NCBI GenBank assembly: GCA_965222505.1
Contig: OZ244956.1
Span: 3,472,001 to 3,536,000, forward strand
Direction of reading: 5' to 3'
From: G965222505 sp965222505
Lineage (GTDB): Bacteria > Bacteroidota > Rhodothermia > Rhodothermales > DATKEJ01
DNA: 64,000 bases
Both the position numbers and the translations under genes were made by a program. Positions 41,743 to 51,148 of this stretch are shown one piece after another (the stretch's first letter is position 1; the number at the start of each line of letters is the position of its first letter). Under the pieces are notes generated by a model that saw only the letters and a list, made by a program, of their open reading frames with translations, had not been told where the DNA came from and searched no databases.

Positions 41743-42176
41743 GGCCGCATCGCGGATTTAGCTTAGCGGCGCTCGCGGGTAGTTTGCTCGCAGGGTTACT
41801 TGCGTGGCCGCAAATGCGGTTTAAGTAATGGCTGCTCGCGGGTGGTCTGCTCGCAGGAAAGGGTGTTCGTCCGCAAATGCGGAAGATCAAGTCGGCTGCT
41901 CGCTGGTGGTTCGTTGTCCATTGTTGAGCGACATACCGAACCTTGAGTCTTTCAACCCCGACCTTAGCCGGTGGGCCGAAAAGAATGGAGCGCAGGCGAG
42001 CGAAAAAGAAAAAATTCCTGTTTGAGCCGCTTGCGGCGAGTTTGAATTTTTTCCGCACGCCGAAGCGTAATTCAGGCCCAGCGGGTCGAGTCTTGACTTT
42101 TGGTTCTTTTTGTCAAGAAAAAGAACAAGACCCCACGAGCCTCGTGAAAAATTGATTCAATCATAATACCTGCCCA
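41743..42176. repeat. Intergenic region with imperfect tandem repeats
   Basis: Holds no gene. The first half contains imperfect repeats of about 63 bp: GCTCGCGGGTAGTTTGCTCG at 41771, GCTCGCGGGTGGTCTGCTCG at 41834 and a partial unit at 41898. The first two copies are each followed by CCGCAAATGCGG, a small palindrome. The second half (about 41970-42150) is a purine-rich stretch with complementary GGTTCTTTTTG / AAAAAGAAC arms near 42102-42125, possibly a terminator of the deaminase gene. Confidence 0.55.
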
Positions 42177-43844
42177 ATGACACCAGTATCACAGTTCTGC
42201 ACACTTCTCTTCAGTATCCTCCTGTGCACCGGCCTTGTGGCCCAGTCCCAAACCTCCATTGATCCCCCGATCAAATACTGGATCTTCCTCAAAGACAAAA
42301 CGGCCACCGCCAAAACCCCGCCCACGGTGGAACCCGGCTACCTCCACCCCCGTGCCGTGGAACGCCGTGCCAAACGCGGCCGCCCCGTCAACCCCATCCA
42401 GGATGCCCCGCTGGCCCCGGCCTACCTGGCCGCCCTTGAGGCCATGAACATCACGCCCATCATCCAAAGCCGATGGCTCAATGCCGTCAGTGCCTACCTC
42501 ACCCCGGCACAATACCGTGTTGTATCCAATCTGCCCTTTGTGCGTGAACTCCGCCCTGTAGGTCGACGCGTGGTAGAAGCAACGCCAGCACCGTCCATGT
42601 CTGCTGCCGTGCCGCCGATGATGATCGACTATGGTCCCTCTCGTACCCAACTTGAAGTCATGAATGCCATCGAACCCCTCGAAGCCGGGTTCAACGGCAC
42701 TGGCGTACGCATCGGCTTTCTGGATACAACCTTCGATTTTGACCATCCCGTGTTTGCGCAACTCGTCGATGAAGGGCGGCTCATTGAAGTCGTGGACCTG
42801 ACCGGCCAAACGCCGCCGCAAACCAACACCCACGGCCACAGCGTGGCCTCTACCGCCGTCGGATTTTTCGAAGGGCAACTGGTCGGCCCCTGCTACGGGG
42901 GCGAGGTCCTGGCCGCCAGCACGGAATATGCGCCGACCGAAACCAACCAGGAAGAAGACGCCTTCGTGGCCGGTATGGAATACATGGAAAGCATGGGGGC
43001 CGATGTCGTGAACGTTTCTCTCGGATACAACATCTTCGACGCCGGCCAGCGCAGCTACACCTTTGCCGAGTTTGATGGGGATACCGCCATTACCACCCGC
43101 GCCGCCGATTGGGCGGCCCAACGGGGCATCGTTGTGGTCACCAGCGCCGGGAATGAAGGCAACGGCGCGTGGCAAAAAATCACCTCGCCCGCCGATGCCG
43201 ATTCCGTTATCACCGTCGGTTCCGTCCGCGCCGACGGGAGCAAATCTGCCTTTAGCTCCTTCGGTCCCACCGCCGATGGCCGTATCAAGCCGGATGTGTC
43301 TGCGATGGGCTCCGGTGTGGTTCTGGCCCGGCCCAATGCCGCCTATGGGTCTGGTAATGGCACCTCCTTCTCCAGCCCTCTCACAGCCGGTGTGGTGTGC
43401 CAGATCCTGCAAGCCAACCCCGACCTCAACCCGATCCAGGTCCGCGACCTGCTCCGGGAAACGGCCAGCCAGGCCACGGCACCGGATACCCTCCTGGGTT
43501 GGGGCATCATTGATGCCGCCGCCGCCGTGCAATCCGCCGTCGTACTGGATCAAGAGCCCACCGAAACGCCGGAAGCCGCCGGGTTTACCCTCTCGGCCCC
43601 CTACCCGAACCCCACGGCACGGCAGGCTACCATCGCCTTCACCTCCGAACATCCCGGTGTATCCGTCCAGTTGCGGGTCTACGATGTACTGGGTCGCCAG
43701 GTGGCCGAAGTGTTCGATGGCCGCGCCCAAACGGCTCCTCAAACGTTCCCGCTCAACATGGAACCCTACCCGCCGGGCCTATACCTCGTCCGCCTCGAAA
43801 CCCCAGGGGTTACTTTAACGCATAAGTTAATCCGAAGACATTAG
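42177..43844 (+). CDS. Subtilisin-like S8 peptidase with T9SS sorting domain
   Basis: Secreted serine protease of 555 residues. Signal peptide at 1-22 (MTPVSQFCTLLFSILLCTGLVA). The catalytic triad is visible as Asp in GFLDTTFDFDHP (183), His in THGHSVAST (219) and Ser in GNGTSFSSPLTAG (about 397). The C-terminal 80 residues (LSAPYPNPTARQATIAF, LRVYDVLGRQVAEVF, YPPGLYLVRLE, LTHKLIRRH) form a type A type IX secretion sorting domain, which directs export through the outer membrane and removal of the tail. This is strong evidence for the Bacteroidota superphylum. Confidence 0.94.
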   Translation: MTPVSQFCTLLFSILLCTGLVAQSQTSIDPPIKYWIFLKDKTATAKTPPTVEPGYLHPRAVERRAKRGRPVNPIQDAPLAPAYLAALEAMNITPIIQSRWLNAVSAYLTPAQYRVVSNLPFVRELRPVGRRVVEATPAPSMSAAVPPMMIDYGPSRTQLEVMNAIEPLEAGFNGTGVRIGFLDTTFDFDHPVFAQLVDEGRLIEVVDLTGQTPPQTNTHGHSVASTAVGFFEGQLVGPCYGGEVLAASTEYAPTETNQEEDAFVAGMEYMESMGADVVNVSLGYNIFDAGQRSYTFAEFDGDTAITTRAADWAAQRGIVVVTSAGNEGNGAWQKITSPADADSVITVGSVRADGSKSAFSSFGPTADGRIKPDVSAMGSGVVLARPNAAYGSGNGTSFSSPLTAGVVCQILQANPDLNPIQVRDLLRETASQATAPDTLLGWGIIDAAAAVQSAVVLDQEPTETPEAAGFTLSAPYPNPTARQATIAFTSEHPGVSVQLRVYDVLGRQVAEVFDGRAQTAPQTFPLNMEPYPPGLYLVRLETPGVTLTHKLIRRH

Positions 43845-43850
43845 ACATTA

Positions 43851-43895
43851 GTGCGGAGTGCGCCTCAGGTTCTAATGTAGAGTCGCACTCCGCAC
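43851..43895. terminator. Hairpin downstream of the subtilase gene
   Basis: Perfect 12-bp arms GTGCGGAGTGCG (43851-43862) and CGCACTCCGCAC (43884-43895) around a 21-nt interior. A related but weaker arrangement (GTGCGGAGT ... GCACCCCGCAC) follows the next gene at about 46056-46102, so the element is repeated after both genes. No U-tract. Confidence 0.5.
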
Positions 43896-43909
43896 CCCGC
43901 ACTCCAAAA

Positions 43910-46054
43910 ATGACCCTAACGTTCACCTATCACCCCCTCGTCATGCTCTGTTGCCTGTTGGCGGCAGCAGCGCTGACCTATTGGACGTACCGGCGGACGG
44001 TGCCGCAGGTCGCACGGGGGCGGTTGTACCTGTTGATGGGGTTGCGTTTTCTGGCGCTGTCGCTGGTGTTGCTGCTGCTGGCCGAGCCGGTGTTGCGGTG
44101 GCTCCAGCAGGAAACGAAACCGCCGGTGGTGGCCGTGCTGGTCGATGACAGCCAGAGCCTTGGGCTGGTGCACGATAGCCTCAACCTCGCCGAAACCGTT
44201 CGCCGCACCCTCCGTGAGATGCCCCTCAATGCCCTCAACGGCGAGGTGCGCTATTATACCTTTGGGCAAGATGTGGCAGCGGTCGAATCGCTGGATTCGC
44301 TTCGGTTTGACGGGGTACGGACCAACATCGCCGAAGCCCTGACCCGCATGGCCGATGAACTCCGTGACGATAATCTCAAAGGTGTGATCTTGGTCTCGGA
44401 CGGCCAGTACAACACGGGCCGGAATCCCCTCTATGTGGCCGAACGGTTTCCGGTGCCGGTACATACGGTGGTCGTGGGAGACACCACGCAACAGCGCGAT
44501 GTGCAGGTCCGGCGCGTGACAACCAACGAGGTCGCCTATGTGGATGCCGAACTGCCGGTACAGGTCGGTTTGCGGGCTGAAGGATATACAGGCGAACAGG
44601 CTACGGTGACCCTCTTTCAGGGAGGCGAACGGCTGATGTCCAGCGTCGTGACCCTCCTCGCCGGGGTGGCTGAATTGCCGGTGGATTTGTCGGTCATCCC
44701 CCGTGCCGAAGGGTTGCAGCGCTTTACCGTGACGGTCAACCGGTTCCCGGGGGAGGTCACCTACGAAAACAATGCTACGGCTTTCACCGTGCGGGTGCTC
44801 AAGCGCAAGCAACGCATCCTGGTCTTTGCCGGTGCCCCTACACCCGATTTGGCAGCCCTTCGGCAAACCTTGGCTGAGGACCCCGACATTGAAGTGACCA
44901 CCTTCACGCAGCAGGCCGGTGGCCGGTTTTACGAGGGCACGCCCCCCAGCACCTTCGAAGATTTTGATGCGCTGGTGCTGGCCGGTTACCCCGGTGCGCG
45001 CTCGGATCCGGCCCTAGTGCGCCGCATCGCTACATCCGTCACCGAAAGCAAAAGCCCCTTGCTGTTCCTGATGGGGCGGCAGACCAACCTGAACCTTGTG
45101 CGGGATGCCTTCGCCGATGCCCTCCCTGCCACGCCACGCACCATCCGCAACGGCTTTATCGAAGCCGCCCTGGACGTGCAGGCCGGTGGCCAGGTGCACC
45201 CGATCTTGGACATGGAACAGGTGCCGGACCATGGGTGGCGTCGCCTGCCCCCGCTGACCTACAGCGAAAGTGCCTGGACTGCATCGCCGGATGCCCGGAC
45301 GTTGGCAACCGTGCAAGTCCGTGGCATTGCACTGGATGATCCTTTGCTGATTGTACGTAGCCGGAGCCAGGTGCGTACCGCCGCCTTGCTGGGGGCTGGC
45401 ATCTGGCGATGGAAAAATATGCCGGATGACCTGGACGACCTCCGGCCCTTCTGGCCGGATCTGTTTTCCAATCTGCTCCAATGGATTACCACCCGTGAAG
45501 ATACCCGGCCGGTTCGGGTGCGGCCGGTTCGTGATCTGTTCGGCGGGGGAGAGCCGGTACAGTTCTCCGGGCAGGTCTATGATGAAAGCCTGAACCCGGT
45601 GGATGGCGCATCCGTGGCGGTGCAGGTGTCTACACCAGACGGCAACCAACTCGACTATCAGATGGAAGCCCTCGGCAACGGTCGGTATATCCTCAACGCC
45701 GGAGCCCTTCCAGAAGGGACCTATCAGTTCAGCGCCAGCGGTACACAGTCCGGCAACACCCTCGGCCAGGATGCCGGTAGCTTCGCCGTGGGAGCATTGA
45801 CGCTGGAGTTTCGGGAAACCCGTGCCGATGCGGCCTTGATGCGCCAGATGGCACGCCGGTCGAACGGAATGTTTCTCACGGCCAATGCGGCCACCACACT
45901 GCCGGATCAACTCAATGCCACGGGGCAATTGACACCCACCATCGTGGCCCACCAACAGGAAACCGAGCTCTGGCGGCGCTACGCCTTCCTGATTGCCATC
46001 ATTCTGCTCCTCTCCCTGGAATGGTTCCTGCGCAAACGCAGCGGTATGGTTTAG
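43910..46054 (+). CDS. Large membrane protein with VWA-like periplasmic domain
   Basis: Protein of 714 residues with two N-terminal membrane helices (about 9-25 and 40-62) and one near the C-terminus (YAFLIAIILLLSLEWFL). Between them is a von Willebrand factor A-like domain starting VVAVLVDDSQSLGL, whose DxS-like DDSQS and later GVILVSDGQYNTG resemble MIDAS elements. It is followed by beta-rich domains and a glutamine-amidotransferase-like region (ILVFAGAPTPDLAALRQTL). The layout is like Bacteroidota membrane proteins near MoxR/BatA loci, but no MoxR gene is here. Function unknown; probably cell-envelope. Confidence 0.75.
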   Translation: MTLTFTYHPLVMLCCLLAAAALTYWTYRRTVPQVARGRLYLLMGLRFLALSLVLLLLAEPVLRWLQQETKPPVVAVLVDDSQSLGLVHDSLNLAETVRRTLREMPLNALNGEVRYYTFGQDVAAVESLDSLRFDGVRTNIAEALTRMADELRDDNLKGVILVSDGQYNTGRNPLYVAERFPVPVHTVVVGDTTQQRDVQVRRVTTNEVAYVDAELPVQVGLRAEGYTGEQATVTLFQGGERLMSSVVTLLAGVAELPVDLSVIPRAEGLQRFTVTVNRFPGEVTYENNATAFTVRVLKRKQRILVFAGAPTPDLAALRQTLAEDPDIEVTTFTQQAGGRFYEGTPPSTFEDFDALVLAGYPGARSDPALVRRIATSVTESKSPLLFLMGRQTNLNLVRDAFADALPATPRTIRNGFIEAALDVQAGGQVHPILDMEQVPDHGWRRLPPLTYSESAWTASPDARTLATVQVRGIALDDPLLIVRSRSQVRTAALLGAGIWRWKNMPDDLDDLRPFWPDLFSNLLQWITTREDTRPVRVRPVRDLFGGGEPVQFSGQVYDESLNPVDGASVAVQVSTPDGNQLDYQMEALGNGRYILNAGALPEGTYQFSASGTQSGNTLGQDAGSFAVGALTLEFRETRADAALMRQMARRSNGMFLTANAATTLPDQLNATGQLTPTIVAHQQETELWRRYAFLIAIILLLSLEWFLRKRSGMV

Positions 46055-46191
46055 CGTGCGGAGTACAACTCCCTCCCTAAAACCTGAGTCGCACCCCGCA
46101 CATCCCACCATTGACAATTCTGCCCGGCTCCGTATATTCCTCCCATTCATCCCTTAAATCACCATCTCTCCTCACGGCTTCGGCATTCCCT

Positions 46192-47331
46192 ATGCACAAG
46201 ACCACGCCTATCCCGTTTAACGGCTCGCCCAACCCGACGCTTGGGGTTGAGCTTGAATACCAAATCGTAGACCCGCGCACCCACAACCTGGCCTCTGGCT
46301 CGGTCGAAATCTTGGAACGGTTTACAGAAGATGACCCGGTCAAACAGGAGCTGACCCAGTCCACCGTGGAAGTCATCACGGGTATTTGCAATGATGTGGA
46401 TCATGTGCGTGAGGACCTGACCGCCACGCTCACCCGCCTCTATGCTGCCGGAGACGATCTGGGGTACCTGTACTCCGCAGCCGGTACGCATCCGTTTGCG
46501 CAGTGGCGGGAGCAATCCATCTTCCCGAATGCGCGCTATCAGGACTTGGTGGATCGCATCCAATGGCCGGCCCGCCGGTTGATGATTTACGGGTTGCATG
46601 TACACGTGGGCGTCGCCTCGGGCGAGAAAGCCATTGCCATTTGCAACGGCCTCACGGCGTACCTCGGGCACTTGTTGGCCCTCTCGGCCTCATCCCCGTT
46701 TATCGATTTTGAAGATACTGGCCTGGCCTCGGCACGGGCCAAGATCTTTGAGGCCATGCCGACGGCCGGTTTGCCGTTTCGGCTGGGCAACTATAGCGAA
46801 TTTCAGATGTTTATGAACTCGCTCCTGAATGCCGAGGCCATCAAAAGTATTCGGGAGATCTGGTGGGACATCCGGCCACACCCCGGTTTCGGGACCCTGG
46901 AAATCCGGATCTGCGATTGCCCCTCCACGCTCACCGAGACCTGTGCCCTTACGGCCCTCATTCAGGGCCTGGTGGTCTGGCTGGATCAGTGTTACGATAA
47001 CGGCATTATGCCAGAACTGCTCAACCCGTGGATCGTCCGGGAAAACAAATGGCGTGCGGCCCGCTACGGCCTTGAACCCAAGCTGATCGTGGACAACAAA
47101 GGCACCCAGATGGCCCTCCGTGACTCCGTTGCCGCCCTTGTTGAAGACCTGATGTCCATCGTTGAACCCCTCGGGAGCGCCCACCACCTCGCCAACATTA
47201 TTCCGATTTTGGACAAGGGGGCCTCCTACCAACGCCAGCGCGACTTGTACCACCGCACCCATAGTTTCCGGGATGTGGTGCAAGACCTGTCCGCAACGCT
47301 GCGGGAAGATATTTTTGGGGCTGCCGGCTAA
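46192..47331 (+). CDS. GCS2-family carboxylate-amine ligase (YbdK-like)
   Basis: ATP-dependent ligase of 379 residues in the glutamate-cysteine ligase type 2 family. Markers are the start TLGVELEYQIVDPRT, YSAAGTHPFAQW, MIYGLHVHVGV, ALSASSPFIDFEDTGLASAR and TLEIRICDCPSTLTE. YbdK has weak glutamate-cysteine ligase activity; the physiological reaction of such members is often unknown. The ATG at 46192 (MHKTTPIPFNGSPN) is preferred to one 27 codons upstream that lacks family similarity. Confidence 0.88.
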   Translation: MHKTTPIPFNGSPNPTLGVELEYQIVDPRTHNLASGSVEILERFTEDDPVKQELTQSTVEVITGICNDVDHVREDLTATLTRLYAAGDDLGYLYSAAGTHPFAQWREQSIFPNARYQDLVDRIQWPARRLMIYGLHVHVGVASGEKAIAICNGLTAYLGHLLALSASSPFIDFEDTGLASARAKIFEAMPTAGLPFRLGNYSEFQMFMNSLLNAEAIKSIREIWWDIRPHPGFGTLEIRICDCPSTLTETCALTALIQGLVVWLDQCYDNGIMPELLNPWIVRENKWRAARYGLEPKLIVDNKGTQMALRDSVAALVEDLMSIVEPLGSAHHLANIIPILDKGASYQRQRDLYHRTHSFRDVVQDLSATLREDIFGAAG

Positions 47332-47367
47332 GGTGCACCCCCTTCATAACCGGGCCGAGGAAGCCTC

Positions 47368-50067
47368 ATGCCTACGCCCCCTTCAGATCGATGGCAACAG
47401 TTGGATGAACTGCTGGCCGAAGCCCTGACGCGCACGTCTGATCAGCGGTTGGCGTTTTTACAGGACGCCTGTGGCGAGGACGCGGCCCTGCTGGCCGAGC
47501 TTCAGGACTTGCTCAGTGACCTGGATGAGGCCGCCGATGCCATCGGCGATTCTGTGACCGGCTTCGGCGTGCCGCTGCCGGATGTAGAACCCGATTATCC
47601 CCTGCCGGCTGATACGCACATCGGGCCGTACCGAATCATCAAACGCCTGGGCCGGGGGGGCATGGGCAGCGTGTATCTGGCCGCCCGAGAGGATTTCAAA
47701 AAGTACGTGGCCGTCAAGGTCGTACGGCGCGGGATGGATACCGAAGACATCCTCCGCCGCTTCCGTAGCGAACGCCAGATCATGGCCTCGCTGGATCATC
47801 CTCACATTGCCCGCCTTTTGGACGGCGGGATGACCAACGATGGCCGGCCCTACTTCGTGATGGAGCACGTCGACGGTATTCCCATAGACACCTACTGTGA
47901 CCGCCACAAACTCTCCGTTTCCGAACGGTTGGCCCTGTTTCGGCAAGTGTGCGATGCGGTGCAGTATGCCCACCAGCATCTGGTCGTGCACCGGGACCTC
48001 AAGCCGAGCAACATCCTGGTAGTTTCTCCCGGCTCCGGAACCCGCACGGCGGCGCGCATCAAGTTGCTGGATTTCGGGATTGCGAAGGTGCTGAATCCAC
48101 AACTCGTGGCCGCTACAGTCGCGTTTACCCGCACCGAAATTCGGCTCATGACGCCAGCCTATGCCAGCCCCGAGCAGGTGCGCGGGGATCAGGTGACTAC
48201 CGCCAGCGACGTATATGCCCTCGGGGTCCTGCTCTACGAACTACTCACCGGCCACCGGCCTTATCAGGTTAAGAATCGGGTGCAAAAAGAGGTCATGCGC
48301 GTCATTCTGGAAGAAGATCCCACCCGGCCAAGTACAATGGTGAGCGAATCCGTTACGACGGAACGGGAAGACGGCACCACCGAAACCATCACACCCGCCA
48401 ACGTCAGCGCGGCACGCGGCACCGAACCAGCCCGCCTGAAACGCACCCTCAGTGGCGACCTGGACAACATCGTTCTGAAAGCCATGCGCAAGGAACCGGC
48501 CCGGCGTTATGCCTCAGTCGAGCAGCTGGGGGAAGATGTGCGCCGTCACCTGGATGGACTCCCAATTCTCGCACGCCCGGCGACGATACGGTACCGGGTT
48601 CGCAAATTTGTGCAGCGTCACAAGTTGGGCGTGGGGGTGGCCACCCTGGTGGTTGCACTGCTGATCACCGTGGCGGCCTTGGCCGTCGGGTTTGCCGTCC
48701 AGACGGCACGGCAGGCCGCGCAGATTGCATTGGAACGGGACAAGGCTGAGGAAGTGACAGAATTTTTGGTGGACTTGTTTGAGGTCAACAACCCCAGTGA
48801 AGCATTGGGAGATACGCTCACCGCACGGGAGGTCCTGGACAAGGGAGCCGACCGCATCCGGGAAGAACTGGCCGATCAGCCAGCGCTACGCGGGCGGTTG
48901 CTTGATGTATTGGGCCGGGTCTACTATGAGATGGGCGTGCTGACCAAGGCCGAGCCCTTGTTGGAAGAGGCGTTGGCCGTACGGCGCGATCATTTTGGGC
49001 AGAAGCACCTTGAGGTGGTCGAAAGCCTCCGGCACCTGGGCTGGGTCAGAGAAGATCAGGATGCCACCGACGAAGCCCTGGCGCTACACCGCGAAGCCCT
49101 CGATATCCATACAGAACTCCTTGGGCCAGATTACCTGGACGTCACTGAAAGCAAGGAAGACATGGCCCGGATGCTACGGACTACAGGCGCGTATGCCGAG
49201 TCAGAAATGCTCTTTAAGGAGGTACTTTCGACGCGCCGGGATGCATTGGGGGACGACCACCTGGACCTTGCCAGCACCCTCAACAACCTCGGCACCCTGT
49301 ACTGGGTGATGGACCGCTATGATGAAGGGGAGGCCGTTTACCGTGAATCCCTTGCCATCCGCCGAAAACAATGGGGGGACAAACACCCCCTGGTGGTGAC
49401 CACCATGAACAACCTCGGTTTGCTCCTGCACGACAAGGGCGATTACCCGGAAGCCCTCATTGTACTCAAGGAGGCGCTGGATTTGCGCCGGGAACTGCTC
49501 GGCAATGAACATCCTCTGGTAGCGACCAGCCTGAACAACCTAGGGCTGGTGCATTACAGCCAAAAATCCAATGCCGAGGCCGAGGTCTACTTTGAAGAGG
49601 CCCTGGCCTTACGCCGCCGCTTGTTCGGAGACGACCATTCACTTGTGGCCCTCGGTTTTCATAACCTGGCCTCTGTTCGGTATCGGCAAGGCAACATCGA
49701 TGAAGCCGAGGCCCTGTTTCGCCGTGCTGCCGCGCTTTACCGCGCCCGTAACGGAGCCACCCATACCAGTCAGGCCGGGAGCCTGCGGCGCATCGGTCTG
49801 ATCCAGCTGGAACGGCAACAGTACCGGGAAGCCGAGGCCCAATTCAGAGCAATCATCCGCCTTTACACCAACGCTTACCCGGACGGCCACTGGCGCGCCG
49901 AACGGTCTCGCATTGACCTCGCCGAAGCGCTCATCGGCCAGGAGCGTCCCGCAGAAGCCGAACCCCTTCTCAAAGCTGCCTATACCTATTTCGAGCAGGA
50001 ACGCGGCCCCGATCACGCCCTGACGATGCAGGCCAAAGCAACCCTCGAAAAACTGGAAATTCGTTGA
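47368..50067 (+). CDS. Serine/threonine protein kinase with TPR sensor domain
   Basis: Membrane-bound Hanks-type kinase of 899 residues. Kinase domain about 85-400: Gly-rich loop GRGGMGSVYLA (95-105), Lys 117 in VAVKVV, HRDLKPSN near 207 and DFGIAKVL near 235. A single transmembrane helix follows (about 419-445, VATLVVALLITVAALAVGFA). The extracytoplasmic or C-terminal part consists of repeated tetratricopeptide units (EALALHREALDIHTELLG, STLNNLGTLYWVMDRYDEGE, TSLNNLGLVHY and others), about eight to ten. Kinases of this layout are often regulated together with TIGR02999 sigma factors, one of which lies at 8007. Targets unknown. Confidence 0.93.
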   Translation: MPTPPSDRWQQLDELLAEALTRTSDQRLAFLQDACGEDAALLAELQDLLSDLDEAADAIGDSVTGFGVPLPDVEPDYPLPADTHIGPYRIIKRLGRGGMGSVYLAAREDFKKYVAVKVVRRGMDTEDILRRFRSERQIMASLDHPHIARLLDGGMTNDGRPYFVMEHVDGIPIDTYCDRHKLSVSERLALFRQVCDAVQYAHQHLVVHRDLKPSNILVVSPGSGTRTAARIKLLDFGIAKVLNPQLVAATVAFTRTEIRLMTPAYASPEQVRGDQVTTASDVYALGVLLYELLTGHRPYQVKNRVQKEVMRVILEEDPTRPSTMVSESVTTEREDGTTETITPANVSAARGTEPARLKRTLSGDLDNIVLKAMRKEPARRYASVEQLGEDVRRHLDGLPILARPATIRYRVRKFVQRHKLGVGVATLVVALLITVAALAVGFAVQTARQAAQIALERDKAEEVTEFLVDLFEVNNPSEALGDTLTAREVLDKGADRIREELADQPALRGRLLDVLGRVYYEMGVLTKAEPLLEEALAVRRDHFGQKHLEVVESLRHLGWVREDQDATDEALALHREALDIHTELLGPDYLDVTESKEDMARMLRTTGAYAESEMLFKEVLSTRRDALGDDHLDLASTLNNLGTLYWVMDRYDEGEAVYRESLAIRRKQWGDKHPLVVTTMNNLGLLLHDKGDYPEALIVLKEALDLRRELLGNEHPLVATSLNNLGLVHYSQKSNAEAEVYFEEALALRRRLFGDDHSLVALGFHNLASVRYRQGNIDEAEALFRRAAALYRARNGATHTSQAGSLRRIGLIQLERQQYREAEAQFRAIIRLYTNAYPDGHWRAERSRIDLAEALIGQERPAEAEPLLKAAYTYFEQERGPDHALTMQAKATLEKLEIR

Positions 50068-50098
50068 AAACCGACGTAGGCATTGCAACCTTGTCATA

Positions 50099-50767
50099 AT
50101 GCTCCTTGCACTGACCTTACCAACCTCCATGTTGGCACAACATACTCACGCACTAAACCAAGAAACCCAGGCCGCCATTACCCCTGCCAAAGCCCTCGAA
50201 ATGCTCAAGGTCGGCAATGAACGTTTTGTCAACGGCACGATGGTCAAGCGCGATCTAATGGCGCAGGTGGCCCAGACCGCTAAAGGCCAGTACCCCTTTG
50301 CTGCGGTATTAGGTTGCATAGACTCCAGGGTGCCGCCGGAGTTGGTTTTCGATCAGGGCATCGGTGATATCTTCACGCTTCGTATTGCCGGAAACTTCGT
50401 CAATACCGACATCCTGGGTAGCATGGAATTTGCCACGAAAGTGGCCGGCGCTAAACTGATGGTGGTGCTGGGTCATAGCTCCTGTGGTGCCGTCACAGGA
50501 GCTTGCGACCACGTCGAGCTTGGCAACCTCACCCACGCCCTGTCCCACCTGATGCCGGCCGTCTACGCCGTCGATGATGTAGACGGGGACCGCAATTCGG
50601 GCAACAAAGACTTCGTGGAAGCCGTGGCCTACATGAACGTCAAGTTCACCGTAGACAACATCCTGGAGCACAGCCCCGTGATGAAGACACTCGTCGATCA
50701 GGGTGAACTGATGGTGGTCGGCGCAATGCACGACGTCGAAACCGGCCGCGTTACCTTCATGGATTAG
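50099..50767 (+). CDS. Periplasmic beta-class carbonic anhydrase
   Basis: Zinc enzyme of 222 residues interconverting CO2 and bicarbonate. Zinc ligands are Cys 73, His 126 and Cys 129 in GCIDSR and GHSSCGAV, with the Asp-Arg dyad (75, 77). An N-terminal hydrophobic stretch (MLLALTLPTSMLAQ) looks like a short signal peptide, so the enzyme is probably exported. It begins 31 bp after the kinase stop. Confidence 0.93.
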   Translation: MLLALTLPTSMLAQHTHALNQETQAAITPAKALEMLKVGNERFVNGTMVKRDLMAQVAQTAKGQYPFAAVLGCIDSRVPPELVFDQGIGDIFTLRIAGNFVNTDILGSMEFATKVAGAKLMVVLGHSSCGAVTGACDHVELGNLTHALSHLMPAVYAVDDVDGDRNSGNKDFVEAVAYMNVKFTVDNILEHSPVMKTLVDQGELMVVGAMHDVETGRVTFMD

Positions 50768-50866
50768 GTCGTATCCTGTGCGGGACAACAATTTCGCTGG
50801 TGACTCTCGGTCCGCAGTCATAGTTTTCAGTTGAGCGCTTCATTCATCCATTCAAACAGGAAAACG

Positions 50867-51102
50867 ATGCTCCGGCACAGCCACGAAGTCGATTACCGGA
50901 TTTTTGGTGACGACATGCAATTTGTTAAAGTCGAACTCGATCCCGGTGAAACCGTCATTGCCGAAGCCGGCGTGATGATGTACATGGAAGACGGCATCAC
51001 CTTTGATGCCAAGATGGGCGATGCGGTATTGATCTGGATGAAGCCAATGGGGAATTGATCTTCCAGAAAAATGCCTTTCTGGCTGCGGCGCCCCGTCAAT
51101 AA
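50867..51102 (+). pseudogene. AIM24 / TIGR00266-family protein, deleted and frameshifted
   Basis: The frame starting ATG 50867 reads MLRHSHEVDYRIFGDDMQFV and VKVELDPGETVIAEAGVMMY, the N-terminus of the TIGR00266/AIM24 family, until DAKMGD. The rest of that frame (AVLIWMKPMGN) is spurious. In another frame the family's later segment IDLDEANGELIFQKNAFLAA appears at once and stops at 51102. About 50 central residues and the C-terminal half are therefore missing. Confidence 0.7.
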
Positions 51103-51148
51103 ACGCACCAAAGTGCGCACTACAAACGATAGGTAGCTGAAACGCGCC

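Noticed and set aside
42189..43742. 517-codon minus-strand frame opposite the subtilase
   Set aside because: Shadow; the catalytic triad and T9SS domain are on the plus strand.
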